From JAZQNF01 sp045641505 (GTDB lineage Bacteria; Bacillota; Clostridia; Lachnospirales; Bianqueaceae): 27,629 nucleotides of DNA. The first letter of the stretch is position 1, and each line of letters begins with the position of its first letter. Location: assembly GCA_045641505.1 (NCBI GenBank), contig JAZUHB010000122.1, forward strand, positions 1 through 27,629. The letters run 5' to 3'. Made by a program: the position numbers and the translations under genes. This document shows, in pieces, positions 11,640 to 18,441 of the stretch. Below the pieces are notes generated by a model. The model did no database searches. It was not told the origin of the DNA and was given only the letters and a program-made list of their open reading frames with translations.

Positions 11640-14141
11640 TCAGTCTTCGTAATACTTCTTATACAGCCTGCAGTGGCAGAGTCCCTCGAAGGCGGGATCG
11701 GCGATCTGCTCGCGGAACTCGCGGCACATGCATTTGTTCTCTTCGGTCTTCGCGAGACGGCAGGGGCAGTAGCCTTCCTTTTTCTTCAGACCCTCGCGGA
11801 TCATCTCCGCGATTTCGCGGTTGTCGTTCTCGACGATCCGGCGCTTGCGCCAGGAGGCGAAGCAGCGGAGCTCGTGGCGGCCGGCGCCGAGCAGCTGCTC
11901 CTCGCCGTTCGGGAGGAGCACCTCGGCCTCGGTGCCCTCGGGGACGGTGACGTTCAGCGTGAAGTTTCCGGCCTTCACCTCCCAGGCCACCTCGACCGTG
12001 CCGTACGGACAGCGGGTCGAGGCCTTCGCGAAGGAGAGGTTCGCGCCGGGCATCGGACGGACGCGGAAGCGGCGGTAGCCGGGCTCCAGCGCTTCCAGAC
12101 CCGCGACGCGGCGGTAGAGGAAGTCGCCCACGGCGCCGTTCGCGTAGTGATTGAAGGAGACCATGCCGGCGGTACCGGTATCGTCGTCATCGTCATCGGA
12201 CGCGGAGTCCGGATCCTCGGCGGTCACGGCCTCGGAGAGCCGGCCCAGGTTGACGGTGCCGTCGGGCCGCAGGGCGTCCCAGCGCTCCCAGATGGTGGTG
12301 GCGCCCGCCTTGACCTCGTAGAGCCAGGAGGGGCAGTCCTCCTGCAGGAGCACCCGGTAGGCGGTTTCGAGATAACCGTTGTCCGCGAGCGCGAAGAGAA
12401 GGTACGGCGTGCCGGTGAAGCCCGTGGTCAGGTGATAGCCGGCCTCGCGGACCAGACGGTCCAGGTTCTCGGCCATCTTTTTTCTCTCGTCGCCCTCGGC
12501 CATGCCGAAGTAGAGCGGGAGCACGTAGCCGGTCTGGAATTCCTTCCGTAGCGTTCCCTCGCCGTCGGTGAATTCCTTGCGGAAGGCGTCGACGATTTTA
12601 GCGCGGAGCGCGGCGAAGTATTCCGCGTCCTTTTCCTTCCCAAGCTCCCGCGCCATTTTTTCCATCAGGCCGCAGGAATTCGCGAAGTAGCAGGTGTTGA
12701 TCCAGGGACCCTTGGCCCGCCACTCGGTGATGTTCTCGCCGGGCGCGCACCAGTCTCCGAAGGAGAAGGGAAGCTTCCAGATGTAGCGCTTCCGGCCGAA
12801 GGAGAAGGCCGCGGCCCAGCGCCGGACGGATTTCATGAACTTGTACGCGGCGGGATAGGCCGCGGCCAGGAATTCCTTGTCGCCCTGCGCGAGATACTGG
12901 GCCCAGGGGACCAGCACGCAGGCGTCGCCCCAGCAGGCCGTCGGACAGAAGGCCTTGACGCCCGCGTCGGGGACGGTGAAGGGCAGCCCGCCGCCGGCGT
13001 TCTGCTCGGAGGCAAGATCGCGGAGCCACTTGCCGAAGAAGCGGCCCAGGTCGAAGTTGAAGCAGGCGGTCGAGGCGAAGAGGGCGATGTCGCCGGTCCA
13101 GCCCAGACGCTCATCGCGCTGAGGACAGTCGGTGGGGATGTCGGCGAAGTTGCTGCGGCCGCTCCAGACGATGTTCTGCTGCAGACGGTTCAAGAGGTCA
13201 TTGCCGCATTCGAAGGACCCGATCTCGTCGAAATCGGAGTAGAGGACATAGGCGGAAAGCTCCAGGTCCCCGGGGTCGACGCCGCGGACGCCCACGTAGC
13301 GGAAGCCCATCGAGGTGAGTCGGGGCGAGTATTCCTGCTCGCCGTCCCGGCAGACGTAGGTCGCCGTGGCCTTGGCGGTGCGCAGGGACTTCACGAAGAG
13401 ACGGCCGTTCCGCAGCACCTCCGCGTGGCGGAAGACGACGGTCTGGCCGGCGGCGCCGCGCAGCTTCGCCCGGATCACGCCGGAGAAATTCTGGCCGAAA
13501 TCGTAGATCTCCTCGCCGTTCGGGGCGGTGAAATGGCTGACGGGCGCAAGCTCCGCGCGGACGCGGACGTACTCGCCGTACTGGGGCAGGAGCTCGGGCT
13601 TATCGGCGGGACGGTATTTCTTCACGTTCTTCCATTCGAGCGCGTTGGGATCGACGGTGGCGTCGTAGATCTCGCCGTCGTACCAGTCGGCGAAGCGGTA
13701 GTTGCCCTCCTGGGTGACCTTCCAGTTCCGGTCGGTGGGGACGCGCATCAGTGTGCCGTCCTCGTACTCGACGGTGAGCTCCGCCAGGAGCGACTGGCGC
13801 TTCTCGTAAAGCTGCGAGCGGTTCCGCAGACCGTAGCGGCCCGCGGCCCAGCCGGCGCCCACGACCACGTCCAGCACATTGTCTTCTTCGAGCAGCGCGC
13901 TGAGGTCGAGGGTCTGCACCTGCAGGCGGCTCGGATAGGAGGTGTAGTAGGGCGCGAAATAGAAATCCTCGACCCGGCGGCCGTTCAGGATCACCGTGTA
14001 GATGCCCATCGCGGTGATCTCGAGCGTGGCCTTTTTCACCTTGCCGCCCACCGGGAAGCGGCGGCGGAAGGTAAAGGGCGCGGGTGAGGTCTTTTTATCG
14101 ACGCTGTAGGTCGGGTCGCTGATCCAGTATGCGTATTTCAT
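11640..14141 (-). CDS. GH78 alpha-L-rhamnosidase with C-terminal FTR-like iron-sulfur domain
   Basis: The 833-residue protein has no signal peptide, so it acts in the cytoplasm, hydrolysing terminal alpha-L-rhamnose from imported glycosides. GH78 features in order: N-terminal beta domains with MGIYTVILNG and DVVVGAGWAAGRYG; EIYDFGQNFSGV; FRHAEVLRNG; the (alpha/alpha)6 barrel with DIPTDCPQRDERLGWTGD (catalytic acid region, coded near 13100-13140); TTIWERWDALRPDG with the second catalytic Glu; and SFNHYANGAVGDFLYR, followed by a C-terminal beta domain ending near residue 755. A run of six Asp (649-654) is inserted before SFNHYA. Residues about 763-833 are unrelated to GH78 and carry CPC-x9-CMC-x15-CHC. 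No stop, frameshift or well-placed start separates the two parts. The ATG has AAAGGG 7 nt upstream; the gene follows the GNAT gene and precedes trxA. Confidence 0.93.
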   Translation of the reverse strand: MKYAYWISDPTYSVDKKTSPAPFTFRRRFPVGGKVKKATLEITAMGIYTVILNGRRVEDFYFAPYYTSYPSRLQVQTLDLSALLEEDNVLDVVVGAGWAAGRYGLRNRSQLYEKRQSLLAELTVEYEDGTLMRVPTDRNWKVTQEGNYRFADWYDGEIYDATVDPNALEWKNVKKYRPADKPELLPQYGEYVRVRAELAPVSHFTAPNGEEIYDFGQNFSGVIRAKLRGAAGQTVVFRHAEVLRNGRLFVKSLRTAKATATYVCRDGEQEYSPRLTSMGFRYVGVRGVDPGDLELSAYVLYSDFDEIGSFECGNDLLNRLQQNIVWSGRSNFADIPTDCPQRDERLGWTGDIALFASTACFNFDLGRFFGKWLRDLASEQNAGGGLPFTVPDAGVKAFCPTACWGDACVLVPWAQYLAQGDKEFLAAAYPAAYKFMKSVRRWAAAFSFGRKRYIWKLPFSFGDWCAPGENITEWRAKGPWINTCYFANSCGLMEKMARELGKEKDAEYFAALRAKIVDAFRKEFTDGEGTLRKEFQTGYVLPLYFGMAEGDERKKMAENLDRLVREAGYHLTTGFTGTPYLLFALADNGYLETAYRVLLQEDCPSWLYEVKAGATTIWERWDALRPDGTVNLGRLSEAVTAEDPDSASDDDDDDTGTAGMVSFNHYANGAVGDFLYRRVAGLEALEPGYRRFRVRPMPGANLSFAKASTRCPYGTVEVAWEVKAGNFTLNVTVPEGTEAEVLLPNGEEQLLGAGRHELRCFASWRKRRIVENDNREIAEMIREGLKKKEGYCPCRLAKTEENKCMCREFREQIADPAFEGLCHCRLYKKYYED
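11643..11855 (-). other. Ferredoxin-thioredoxin reductase catalytic-like domain (inside the GH78 reading frame)
   Basis: The last 71 residues or so contain a helix (DNREIAEMIREGLKKKEG) and three Cys pairs: CPC at 792-794, CMC at 804-806 and CHC at 822-824, the last followed by RLYKKYYED. Three CxC pairs, with CPC first and CHC last, are the signature of the FTR catalytic subunit, where four Cys bind a [4Fe-4S] cluster and two form the redox disulfide. Plant and cyanobacterial FTR has CPC-x16-CPC-x8-CHC; the x9/x15 spacing here resembles short FTR-like proteins I recall from Clostridia. The only in-frame ATG, Met780, has GGAG directly against it and would cut the helix, so separate translation looks poor. 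Confidence 0.8.
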
Positions 14142-14171
14142 GCGGGATCCCTTTCGTAAGTTTGATCGGTC

Positions 14172-14187
14172 GGCGGCGTGGGCCGCC
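14172..14187 (-). promoter_or_regulatory. GC hairpin between GNAT and GH78 genes
   Basis: GGCGGC (14172-14177) and GCCGCC (14182-14187) enclose a 4-nt loop. There is no T-run, so it is more likely an mRNA stabiliser or a mild attenuator than a terminator. Confidence 0.4.
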
Positions 14188-14192
14188 CCTGT

Positions 14193-14750
14193 TCAGTTGA
14201 GTTTCAGGCCGTACATGTTGCAGCCGGGGACCTTCTCGACGAGCCGGAAGCCGTACTTCCGGTAGAAGGCGTTGCCGACGGCGTTTCCGGCGCTGCAGCC
14301 GAGGTAGAGCCCGTCGGTGCCGCGGGCACGGAGCTCCTCGCAGAGCGCGTTCACGAGCTTTGTGCCGATGCCCTGCCGCTGGCAGTCCTCGAGGATATCG
14401 ATGTGGAGGTGGGCCGAGTAGCCCTTCCGCGCGAGCCGCCGCACCTGCAGCTCCGTGAACGCCTGCAGTCCGCTGCCCCGGAGGCCGCTGCCCGCGATGC
14501 GCGGACCGTAGGTCTCCTTCCACGCCCGAAGATACCCGGCGGGATCGGAGGAGCAGAGGATGTAGCCGCAGACCCGGCCGCCTTCGTCTTCCGCGACGAA
14601 AATGTTGCCGGGCTCCTCGGTCACGTAATAATCGGCATACTTGGTGTAGAGGACGTTTTGGTTCTCCCTGAGCCAGGGATCGGTGCAGGTCGCGAGGCAG
14701 ATCCCGCGGATCGCCTCGGCATCTTCGGGACGGAATTTGCGGATTTCCAT
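14193..14750 (-). CDS. GNAT family N-acetyltransferase
   Basis: This cytoplasmic acetyl-CoA-dependent acetyltransferase has 185 residues. The GNAT fold is clear: N-terminal MEIRKFRPEDAEAIRGICLATC, the beta-4 strand NIFVAEDEGGRVCGYILC, then HLHIDILEDCQRQGIGTKLV, in which QRQGIG is the acetyl-CoA pyrophosphate loop (motif A), and finally GLYLGCSAGNAVGNAFYRKYGF, the motif B region with the conserved FYxKxGF. The substrate cannot be deduced; GNATs next to glycoside hydrolases often act on amino sugars, but this is only context. The ATG has GGAGG 4 nt upstream. It is the first gene of the unit with GH78-FTR and trxA, with its own promoter 30 bases upstream. Confidence 0.9.
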   Translation of the reverse strand: MEIRKFRPEDAEAIRGICLATCTDPWLRENQNVLYTKYADYYVTEEPGNIFVAEDEGGRVCGYILCSSDPAGYLRAWKETYGPRIAGSGLRGSGLQAFTELQVRRLARKGYSAHLHIDILEDCQRQGIGTKLVNALCEELRARGTDGLYLGCSAGNAVGNAFYRKYGFRLVEKVPGCNMYGLKLN

Positions 14751-14782
14751 GGGGCCTCCGATGGGTAGATTTTTACTGATTT

Positions 14783-14811
14783 ATTATAGCTTTTCGGAGC
14801 GGGGAATGCAA
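14783..14811 (-). promoter_or_regulatory. Sigma-A promoter for the GNAT-GH78-trxA unit
   Basis: On the - strand TTGCAT (14806-14811), a 17-nt spacer and a perfect TATAAT (14783-14788) precede the GNAT gene by about 32 bases. Confidence 0.7.
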
Positions 14812-14835
14812 CAGGATCGCGCGGTCCGCGGCAAC

Positions 14836-14871
14836 AAAAAAACCTGACCGTCATTCGACGAATCAGGTTTT
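14836..14871 (-). terminator. Terminator after the tRNA cluster
   Basis: AAAACCTGA (14839-14847) pairs with TCAGGTTTT (14863-14871), with an inner CGTC/GACG stem around an ATTC loop. On the - strand the hairpin is followed by a run of T. It starts 5 bases after the tRNA-Ser(GGA) 3' end. Confidence 0.88.
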
Positions 14872-14875
14872 CGTA

Positions 14876-14964
14876 CGGAGAAGCAGGGATTTGAACCCTG
14901 GCGCCGCTATTAACGACCTACTCCCTTTCCAGGGGAGCCCCTTCGGCCACTTGGGTACTTCTCC
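14876..14964 (-). tRNA. tRNA-Ser (anticodon GGA)
   Basis: The 89-nt gene folds as a class II tRNA: acceptor GGAGAAG paired with CTTCTCC, discriminator G, anticodon stem CTCCC/GGGAG around loop CTGGAAA (anticodon GGA), a long variable arm and the T-loop GTTCAAAT. CCA is not encoded. It reads UCC and UCU serine codons. It is the last gene of the cluster and is followed at once by a terminator. Confidence 0.96.
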
Positions 14965-15041
14965 AAGTCGCTTACCAAATGATAAGCTATTCGATTGTGC
15001 GGCTCATTTCCGACGGACTCCAAAGACGGAAGAACCGAAAA

Positions 15042-15126
15042 CGGAAAGGGCGGGATTCGAACCCGCGAACCCTTACGAGTCACTGGATTTCGAGGCCAGC
15101 TCCTTCGACCGCTCGGACACCTTTCC
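15042..15126 (-). tRNA. tRNA-Ser (anticodon CGA)
   Basis: The 85-nt class II tRNA has acceptor GGAAAGG/CCTTTCC, discriminator G, anticodon loop CTCGAAA (anticodon CGA, reads UCG), a long variable arm and T-stem GCGGG/CCCGC with loop TTCGAAT. The anticodon stem is CTGGC/TCCAG, so the pair next to the loop is a C-U mismatch. No CCA is encoded. A perfect consensus promoter lies directly upstream. Confidence 0.95.
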
Positions 15127-15160
15127 TCATTTGCAGCGCCCGTAAGCAAGCGCAAGTGTT

Positions 15161-15189
15161 ATTATACGAAGCGAGGCGGTATTTGTCAA
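15161..15189 (-). promoter_or_regulatory. Perfect consensus promoter for tRNA-Ser(CGA)
   Basis: On the - strand TTGACA (15184-15189), exactly 17 nt, TATAAT (15161-15166). All twelve positions match the sigma-A consensus. It lies between tRNA-Leu and tRNA-Ser(CGA) and probably drives both serine tRNAs. Confidence 0.92.
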
Positions 15190-15223
15190 GCGGAGAATTC
15201 CGGGTACGGAAAATATTTCAAAA

Positions 15224-15303
15224 TGCGGGCAACAGGACTCGAACCTGCACGGTCTCCCACCAGATCCTAAGTCTGGCGCGTCTGCCAATTCCGCCATGCC
15301 CGC
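15224..15303 (-). tRNA. tRNA-Leu (anticodon TAG/UAG)
   Basis: The 80-nt class II tRNA has acceptor GCGGGCA/TGCCCGC, discriminator A, anticodon stem CCAGA/TCTGG with loop CTTAGGA (anticodon UAG, reads CUN codons), a short variable arm and T-stem GCAGG/CCTGT with loop TTCGAGT. CCA is not encoded. Confidence 0.96.
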
Positions 15304-15336
15304 CTGAGAAGCTGCGTTTTCCTTCGCGGCATTGTG

Positions 15337-15365
15337 ATTTTACGTTTTTCATCCCGCGCTGTCAA
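15337..15365 (-). promoter_or_regulatory. Strong promoter for tRNA-Leu
   Basis: On the - strand TTGACA (15360-15365), 17-nt spacer, TAAAAT (15337-15342), ending about 33 bases before the tRNA-Leu 5' end. Confidence 0.88.
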
Positions 15366-15390
15366 GCCCGGGCGTCGCGAGAAGCCGCCT

Positions 15391-15440
15391 TCCGCCTGTG
15401 TCCCGCGGACAAGAATCCGCCTGTGTCCCGCGGACAAGAA
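15391..15440. repeat. Perfect 25-bp tandem duplication upstream of the MBL-fold gene
   Basis: Two identical, directly abutting 25-bp units occupy 15391-15415 and 15416-15440. Each contains TGTCC and GGACA arms around a CGC centre, so the region holds two copies of a small dyad. The second copy ends 4 bases before the -35 box of the downstream promoter. Confidence 0.95.
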
Positions 15441-15444
15441 AGTC

Positions 15445-15473
15445 TTGAAAGAAACGGCATTTTGTAGTAAAAT
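15445..15473 (+). promoter_or_regulatory. Sigma-A promoter of the MBL-fold hydrolase gene
   Basis: TTGAAA (15445-15450), 17-nt spacer, TAAAAT (15468-15473), about 30 bases before the start codon. Confidence 0.75.
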
Positions 15474-15503
15474 GACTCTACTATTTATGTAGAGGAGGAG
15501 CTT

Positions 15504-16136
15504 ATGAGAGCTGACGTCTGCGAGAAGCTGCGCGTGCTCGGACATGACTGCGTGCGGCTCGAAACCGAGGAGAGGGTGATCTACACCGATCCCTTCAAAT
15601 TGGAGGAAGCACCCAAGGACGGCGATCTTATTTTTGTGACTCACGACCATTACGATCATCTTTCGCCCGAGGACCTGGAGAAGGTCGCCGGCCCCGGCGC
15701 ACAGGTCATCCTGCCGGAGGGCTGCGACGTGAGCAAGCTGCCGGAGAGCGTGGCGGGAGTGTTTTTCGTCAAGCCCGGTGAGCAGTACGAGGTGGACGGA
15801 ATCCGCTTCGCGACCGTGCCCGCCTACAATATCGGCAAGGCGTTCCATCCGCTGGAGAACGGCTGGGTGGGCTATGTCATCGAGGCGAACGGATATAAAT
15901 ACTATCTCGCGGGCGACACCGACCGCACGCCCGAGGCCGAGGCGGTCGAGTGCGACCTGGCCCTTCTGCCCGTCGGCGGCACCTTCACCATGACGGCGGA
16001 GGAGGCGGCGGGGCTCGCGTCCGTGATGAAAGCGGACTGCTTCGTGCCCGTGCACTACGCGGTGATCGTCGGCAGCTCCGACGACGCGGACCGCTTCTGC
16101 GAGCTCGTCGGCGGGAAGGCCGCTATACTTTTCTGA
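15504..16136 (+). CDS. MBL-fold (metallo-beta-lactamase superfamily) metal-dependent hydrolase, UlaG/YtkL-like
   Basis: This 210-residue cytoplasmic protein has the zinc-binding signature FVTHDHYDHLSP (HxHxDH, about residues 46-57), the later ligand AGDTDRTPE (about 137-145) and the C-terminal PVHYAV (about 184-189), in the family order. The short N-terminal beta hairpin before the first motif and the lack of additional domains match the UlaG/YtkL-like group of small MBL hydrolases, whose substrates are mostly unknown. The ATG at 15504 has AGGAGGAG 4 nt upstream. It is transcribed alone from its own promoter, just downstream of a 25-bp tandem duplication that could hold operators, and it meets a convergent gene 25 bases after its stop. 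No classical terminator is visible there. Confidence 0.9.
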   Translation: MRADVCEKLRVLGHDCVRLETEERVIYTDPFKLEEAPKDGDLIFVTHDHYDHLSPEDLEKVAGPGAQVILPEGCDVSKLPESVAGVFFVKPGEQYEVDGIRFATVPAYNIGKAFHPLENGWVGYVIEANGYKYYLAGDTDRTPEAEAVECDLALLPVGGTFTMTAEEAAGLASVMKADCFVPVHYAVIVGSSDDADRFCELVGGKAAILF

Positions 16137-16161
16137 TCCGGCGCCGCGCCGAAACGAGGCT

Positions 16162-16572
16162 TCATTCGTCTTTCCCGATCACCCGGACGGCCCGGTGCAT
16201 GTAGCGCTCGGCCTTGAGCTTCCGGGAGATCAGCCACACGGCGAGATAGCCCAGCGCGAGGCCGCCGAGCCCCAGCGCGAAGCTCCCGAATTCGCTCAGA
16301 AACAGGCTTCCCAAAAGGAGAAGCGCCACGAAAAGCACCAGCGGCAGGCCGTAGAGGAGGAGCGAGGAGACGAGCTCCCGCGAGGACTCCGGCGGAGCCA
16401 GCTCCACCCGGTCGCCCACCGCTGCGCCGCACTCGTTCAGCACGAAGCTGGTCATCGAATCCTTGCCGTCCAGCGGGACGCAGGCCTTGCAGCCCGCGCA
16501 GGCGGCGCTTCTCGGAATCTCCACTTTGGCGACGCGGCCGCGGAGCGCGGTCACGGTTCCGGTTTCGTTCAT
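16162..16572 (-). CDS. RseC/MucC-like (SoxR-reducing system) membrane protein
   Basis: The 136-residue protein has an N-terminal cytoplasmic part with a Cys cluster, CAGCKAC (C25, C28, C31), then the family phrase AAVGDRVELAPP. Two transmembrane helices follow (about 69-90 and 94-115), with LLLYGLPLVLF at the start of the first, and a basic tail. This is the RseC/MucC layout; relatives in anaerobes occur with Rnf or SoxR-reducing redox complexes, and the Cys cluster suggests a metal or redox role. No Rnf gene is in this window, so the partner is unknown. The ATG lies at 16570-16572; the gene is divergent from rex, 95 bases away, and convergent with the MBL gene. Confidence 0.8.
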   Translation of the reverse strand: MNETGTVTALRGRVAKVEIPRSAACAGCKACVPLDGKDSMTSFVLNECGAAVGDRVELAPPESSRELVSSLLLYGLPLVLFVALLLLGSLFLSEFGSFALGLGGLALGYLAVWLISRKLKAERYMHRAVRVIGKDE

Positions 16573-16603
16573 GGCGGTATCTCTTTTCTTCGGAATTTTC
16601 TCT

Positions 16604-16632
16604 ATTGTACCTCATCGCCTCCGTTTTTTCCA
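16604..16632 (-). promoter_or_regulatory. Possible promoter for the RseC-like gene
   Basis: On the - strand TGGAAA (16627-16632), 17-nt spacer, TACAAT (16604-16609), about 31 bases before the start. No equally good promoter was found for rex on the other strand. Confidence 0.45.
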
Positions 16633-16667
16633 GCGGGTTTTCCGCCGGCAGCAAAGAAAGGAATATC

Positions 16668-17312
16668 ATGAAAAGCGGACATTATATTTCCAACGCGGTG
16701 ATCCGCCGTCTCCCCCGGTACTACCGTTATCTGCGCGATCTGCAGGATGAGGGAGTGGAACGGATTTCCTCCATCGAGCTCAGCGGGCGCATGGGTTTGA
16801 CTGCCTCGCAGGTGCGTCAGGACCTGAACCATTTCGGCGATTTCGGTCAGCAGGGCTACGGCTACAACGTGGCCTATCTCCGCGAGGAGATCGGACGGAT
16901 CCTGGGCATCGAGCGGGAGCACGCGATGATCGTGCTGGGCGCCGGCCATCTGGGCTCCGCCATCGCGAATCACTCGAATTTCCCCAAGCGCGGCTTCCGC
17001 GTGAAGGCTCTGTTCGACAACAATCCCGCGGTCATCGGCCGCTCCGTGAACGGGCTGCCCGTGCTGGACGTGGAGACCGTGGAGGAGTATCTGCGCGGAA
17101 ACGACATCGACATCGCCGTGCTCACCCTGCCCAAGGCGGTCACGCAGGCGATGGCCGACCGGCTCGTGGCCTCGGGTATCCGCTATTTCCTGAATTTCGC
17201 GCCGCTGGACCTCACCTTCGACGATCCGTCCGTGATCGTGGAGAGCGTCCATATCTCCGACAGCCTGATGACGCTGTCCTACCGTATTTCCAAAAATTCT
17301 TCGGAAAAGTGA
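16668..17312 (+). CDS. rex: Redox-sensing transcriptional repressor Rex
   Basis: Rex is a homodimeric repressor that leaves its operators when the NADH/NAD+ ratio rises, so it controls fermentation and NADH-reoxidising genes. The 214-residue protein has the N-terminal winged helix (about 1-77) with VIRRLPRYYRYL, ISSIELSGRMGLTASQVRQDLNHFGDFGQQGYGYNV, then the Rossmann domain with IVLGAGHLGSAIANH (GxGxxG at 91-96) and the terminal domain-swapped helix. The QVRQDLN and GQQGYGY recognition and wing segments are the form seen in clostridial Rex proteins, which supports the taxonomic reading. The ATG at 16668 has AAAGGA 6 nt upstream; the open frame before it has no ribosome site. No Rex operator was found in the intergenic regions. 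queA follows by 9 bases, so the two are co-transcribed. Confidence 0.97.
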   Translation: MKSGHYISNAVIRRLPRYYRYLRDLQDEGVERISSIELSGRMGLTASQVRQDLNHFGDFGQQGYGYNVAYLREEIGRILGIEREHAMIVLGAGHLGSAIANHSNFPKRGFRVKALFDNNPAVIGRSVNGLPVLDVETVEEYLRGNDIDIAVLTLPKAVTQAMADRLVASGIRYFLNFAPLDLTFDDPSVIVESVHISDSLMTLSYRISKNSSEK

Positions 17313-17321
17313 CGAAGGAAC

Positions 17322-18383
17322 ATGAAAAAAAGTGATTTTTGGTTCGATCTTCCGCCGGAACTGATCGCGCAGACGCCCCTTGCGGAGCGCACCGATTCCC
17401 GGCTTCTTTTGCTGGACAAGGAAAGCGGCGAGACCGCCCATGCCCATTTCCGCGATCTGCCTGGCTTTCTTCGCCCCGGCGACCGTCTGGTGCTGAACGA
17501 CACCAAGGTGCTGCCCGCCCGGCTGCTGGGCGTCCGCAAGGACACGGGCACCTCGGTGGAGCTCCTGCTGCTCCGCCGTCTCGGCTCGGAGGAGCTGCCC
17601 GAGGGCGCCGATCCGGACGAGGGCTGCTACTGGGAGACCCTCGCGGGTCCCGGCAAGCGCGCCCGCAAGGGCCACCGGCTGATCTTCGGAAACGGCGAAC
17701 TCGAGGCGGAGATCGTCGACGTGATGCCGGACGGAAACCGCCACGTGCACTTCATTTTCGAAGGTGTCTTCGAGGAAATTCTGGACCGTCTGGGCCAGAT
17801 GCCGTTACCTCCCTACATTCACGAAACCTTACAGGACAGGGACCGCTATCAGACCGTCTACGCCCGGGAAGAGGGCTCGGCCGCGGCGCCCACCGCGGGT
17901 CTCCATTTCACGAAGGAGCTCCTCGCGAAACTGGAGGAGCAGGGCGTGGGCATCACCTACGTCACGCTGCACGTCGGCCTCGGCACCTTCCGTCCCGTGA
18001 AGGAGGATGAGATCGAGGATCATCTGATGCACGTGGAGCGCTATACCGTGACGCCGGAGGCAGCCGCCGCCGTGAACGCCACGAAGGCCGCGGGCGGCCG
18101 GATCATCGCGGTCGGCACGACGAGCTGCCGCACCCTCGAATCCGCCACGGACGAGAATGGCATCCTTCACGCCGGCAGCGCCGAGACCGGGATCTTCATC
18201 TATCCCGGCTACCGCTTCAAGTGCATCGACGCGCTCATCACCAACTTCCATCTGCCGGAGTCCACGCTGATCATGCTGGTCAGCGCCCTGGCCGGCCGGG
18301 ACCATGTGCTCGCCGCCTACGAAGAGGCGATCCGCGAGCGCTACCGTTTCTTCAGCTTCGGCGACGCCATGTTCATCCGATAA
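17322..18383 (+). CDS. queA: S-adenosylmethionine:tRNA ribosyltransferase-isomerase QueA
   Basis: QueA transfers and isomerises the ribosyl group of SAM onto preQ1 at tRNA position 34, making epoxyqueuosine. The 353-residue protein is complete and shows the family segments: FDLPPELIAQTPLAERTDSRLL at the N-terminus, DRLVLNDTKVLPARLLG (about 56-72), GQMPLPPYI, RYQTVYAREEGSAAAPTAGLHFT (near 180), HVGLGTFRPV, IIAVGTTSCRTLES and TNFHLPESTLIMLVSALAG at the end. It lies 9 bases after rex and upstream of tgt, but the two queuosine genes are separated by two membrane-protein genes. The ATG follows an AAGGA-type site. Confidence 0.97.
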   Translation: MKKSDFWFDLPPELIAQTPLAERTDSRLLLLDKESGETAHAHFRDLPGFLRPGDRLVLNDTKVLPARLLGVRKDTGTSVELLLLRRLGSEELPEGADPDEGCYWETLAGPGKRARKGHRLIFGNGELEAEIVDVMPDGNRHVHFIFEGVFEEILDRLGQMPLPPYIHETLQDRDRYQTVYAREEGSAAAPTAGLHFTKELLAKLEEQGVGITYVTLHVGLGTFRPVKEDEIEDHLMHVERYTVTPEAAAAVNATKAAGGRIIAVGTTSCRTLESATDENGILHAGSAETGIFIYPGYRFKCIDALITNFHLPESTLIMLVSALAGRDHVLAAYEEAIRERYRFFSFGDAMFIR

Positions 18384-18441
18384 TTGCGGCCGTGTCAGAC
18401 TTTTTCGCCGCGGTTTCCGATCATCCGAAAGGAGGAGGACC

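Noticed and set aside
14876..15303. tRNA cluster as an integration hotspot with an attachment-site duplication
   Set aside because: No duplicated tRNA 3' end, integrase gene or mobile-element gene is present in the flanks.
16137..16161. GC-rich inverted repeat between the MBL and RseC-like stop codons as a terminator
   Set aside because: The possible stem is only five base pairs with a 3-base loop and no T-run on either strand.
16668..17312. Loss of Lys/Arg DNA-contact residues in Rex (QVRQDLN and GQQGYGY instead of RKDL and KRG types)
   Set aside because: I recall the same Gln-containing segments in clostridial Rex proteins, so this is a lineage feature and not a defect.
18304..18441. Upstream extension of the YfhO-like frame to 18304
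   Set aside because: It overlaps the end of queA, has no ribosome site and adds non-hydrophobic sequence; ATG 18442 follows AAAGGAGGAGG.
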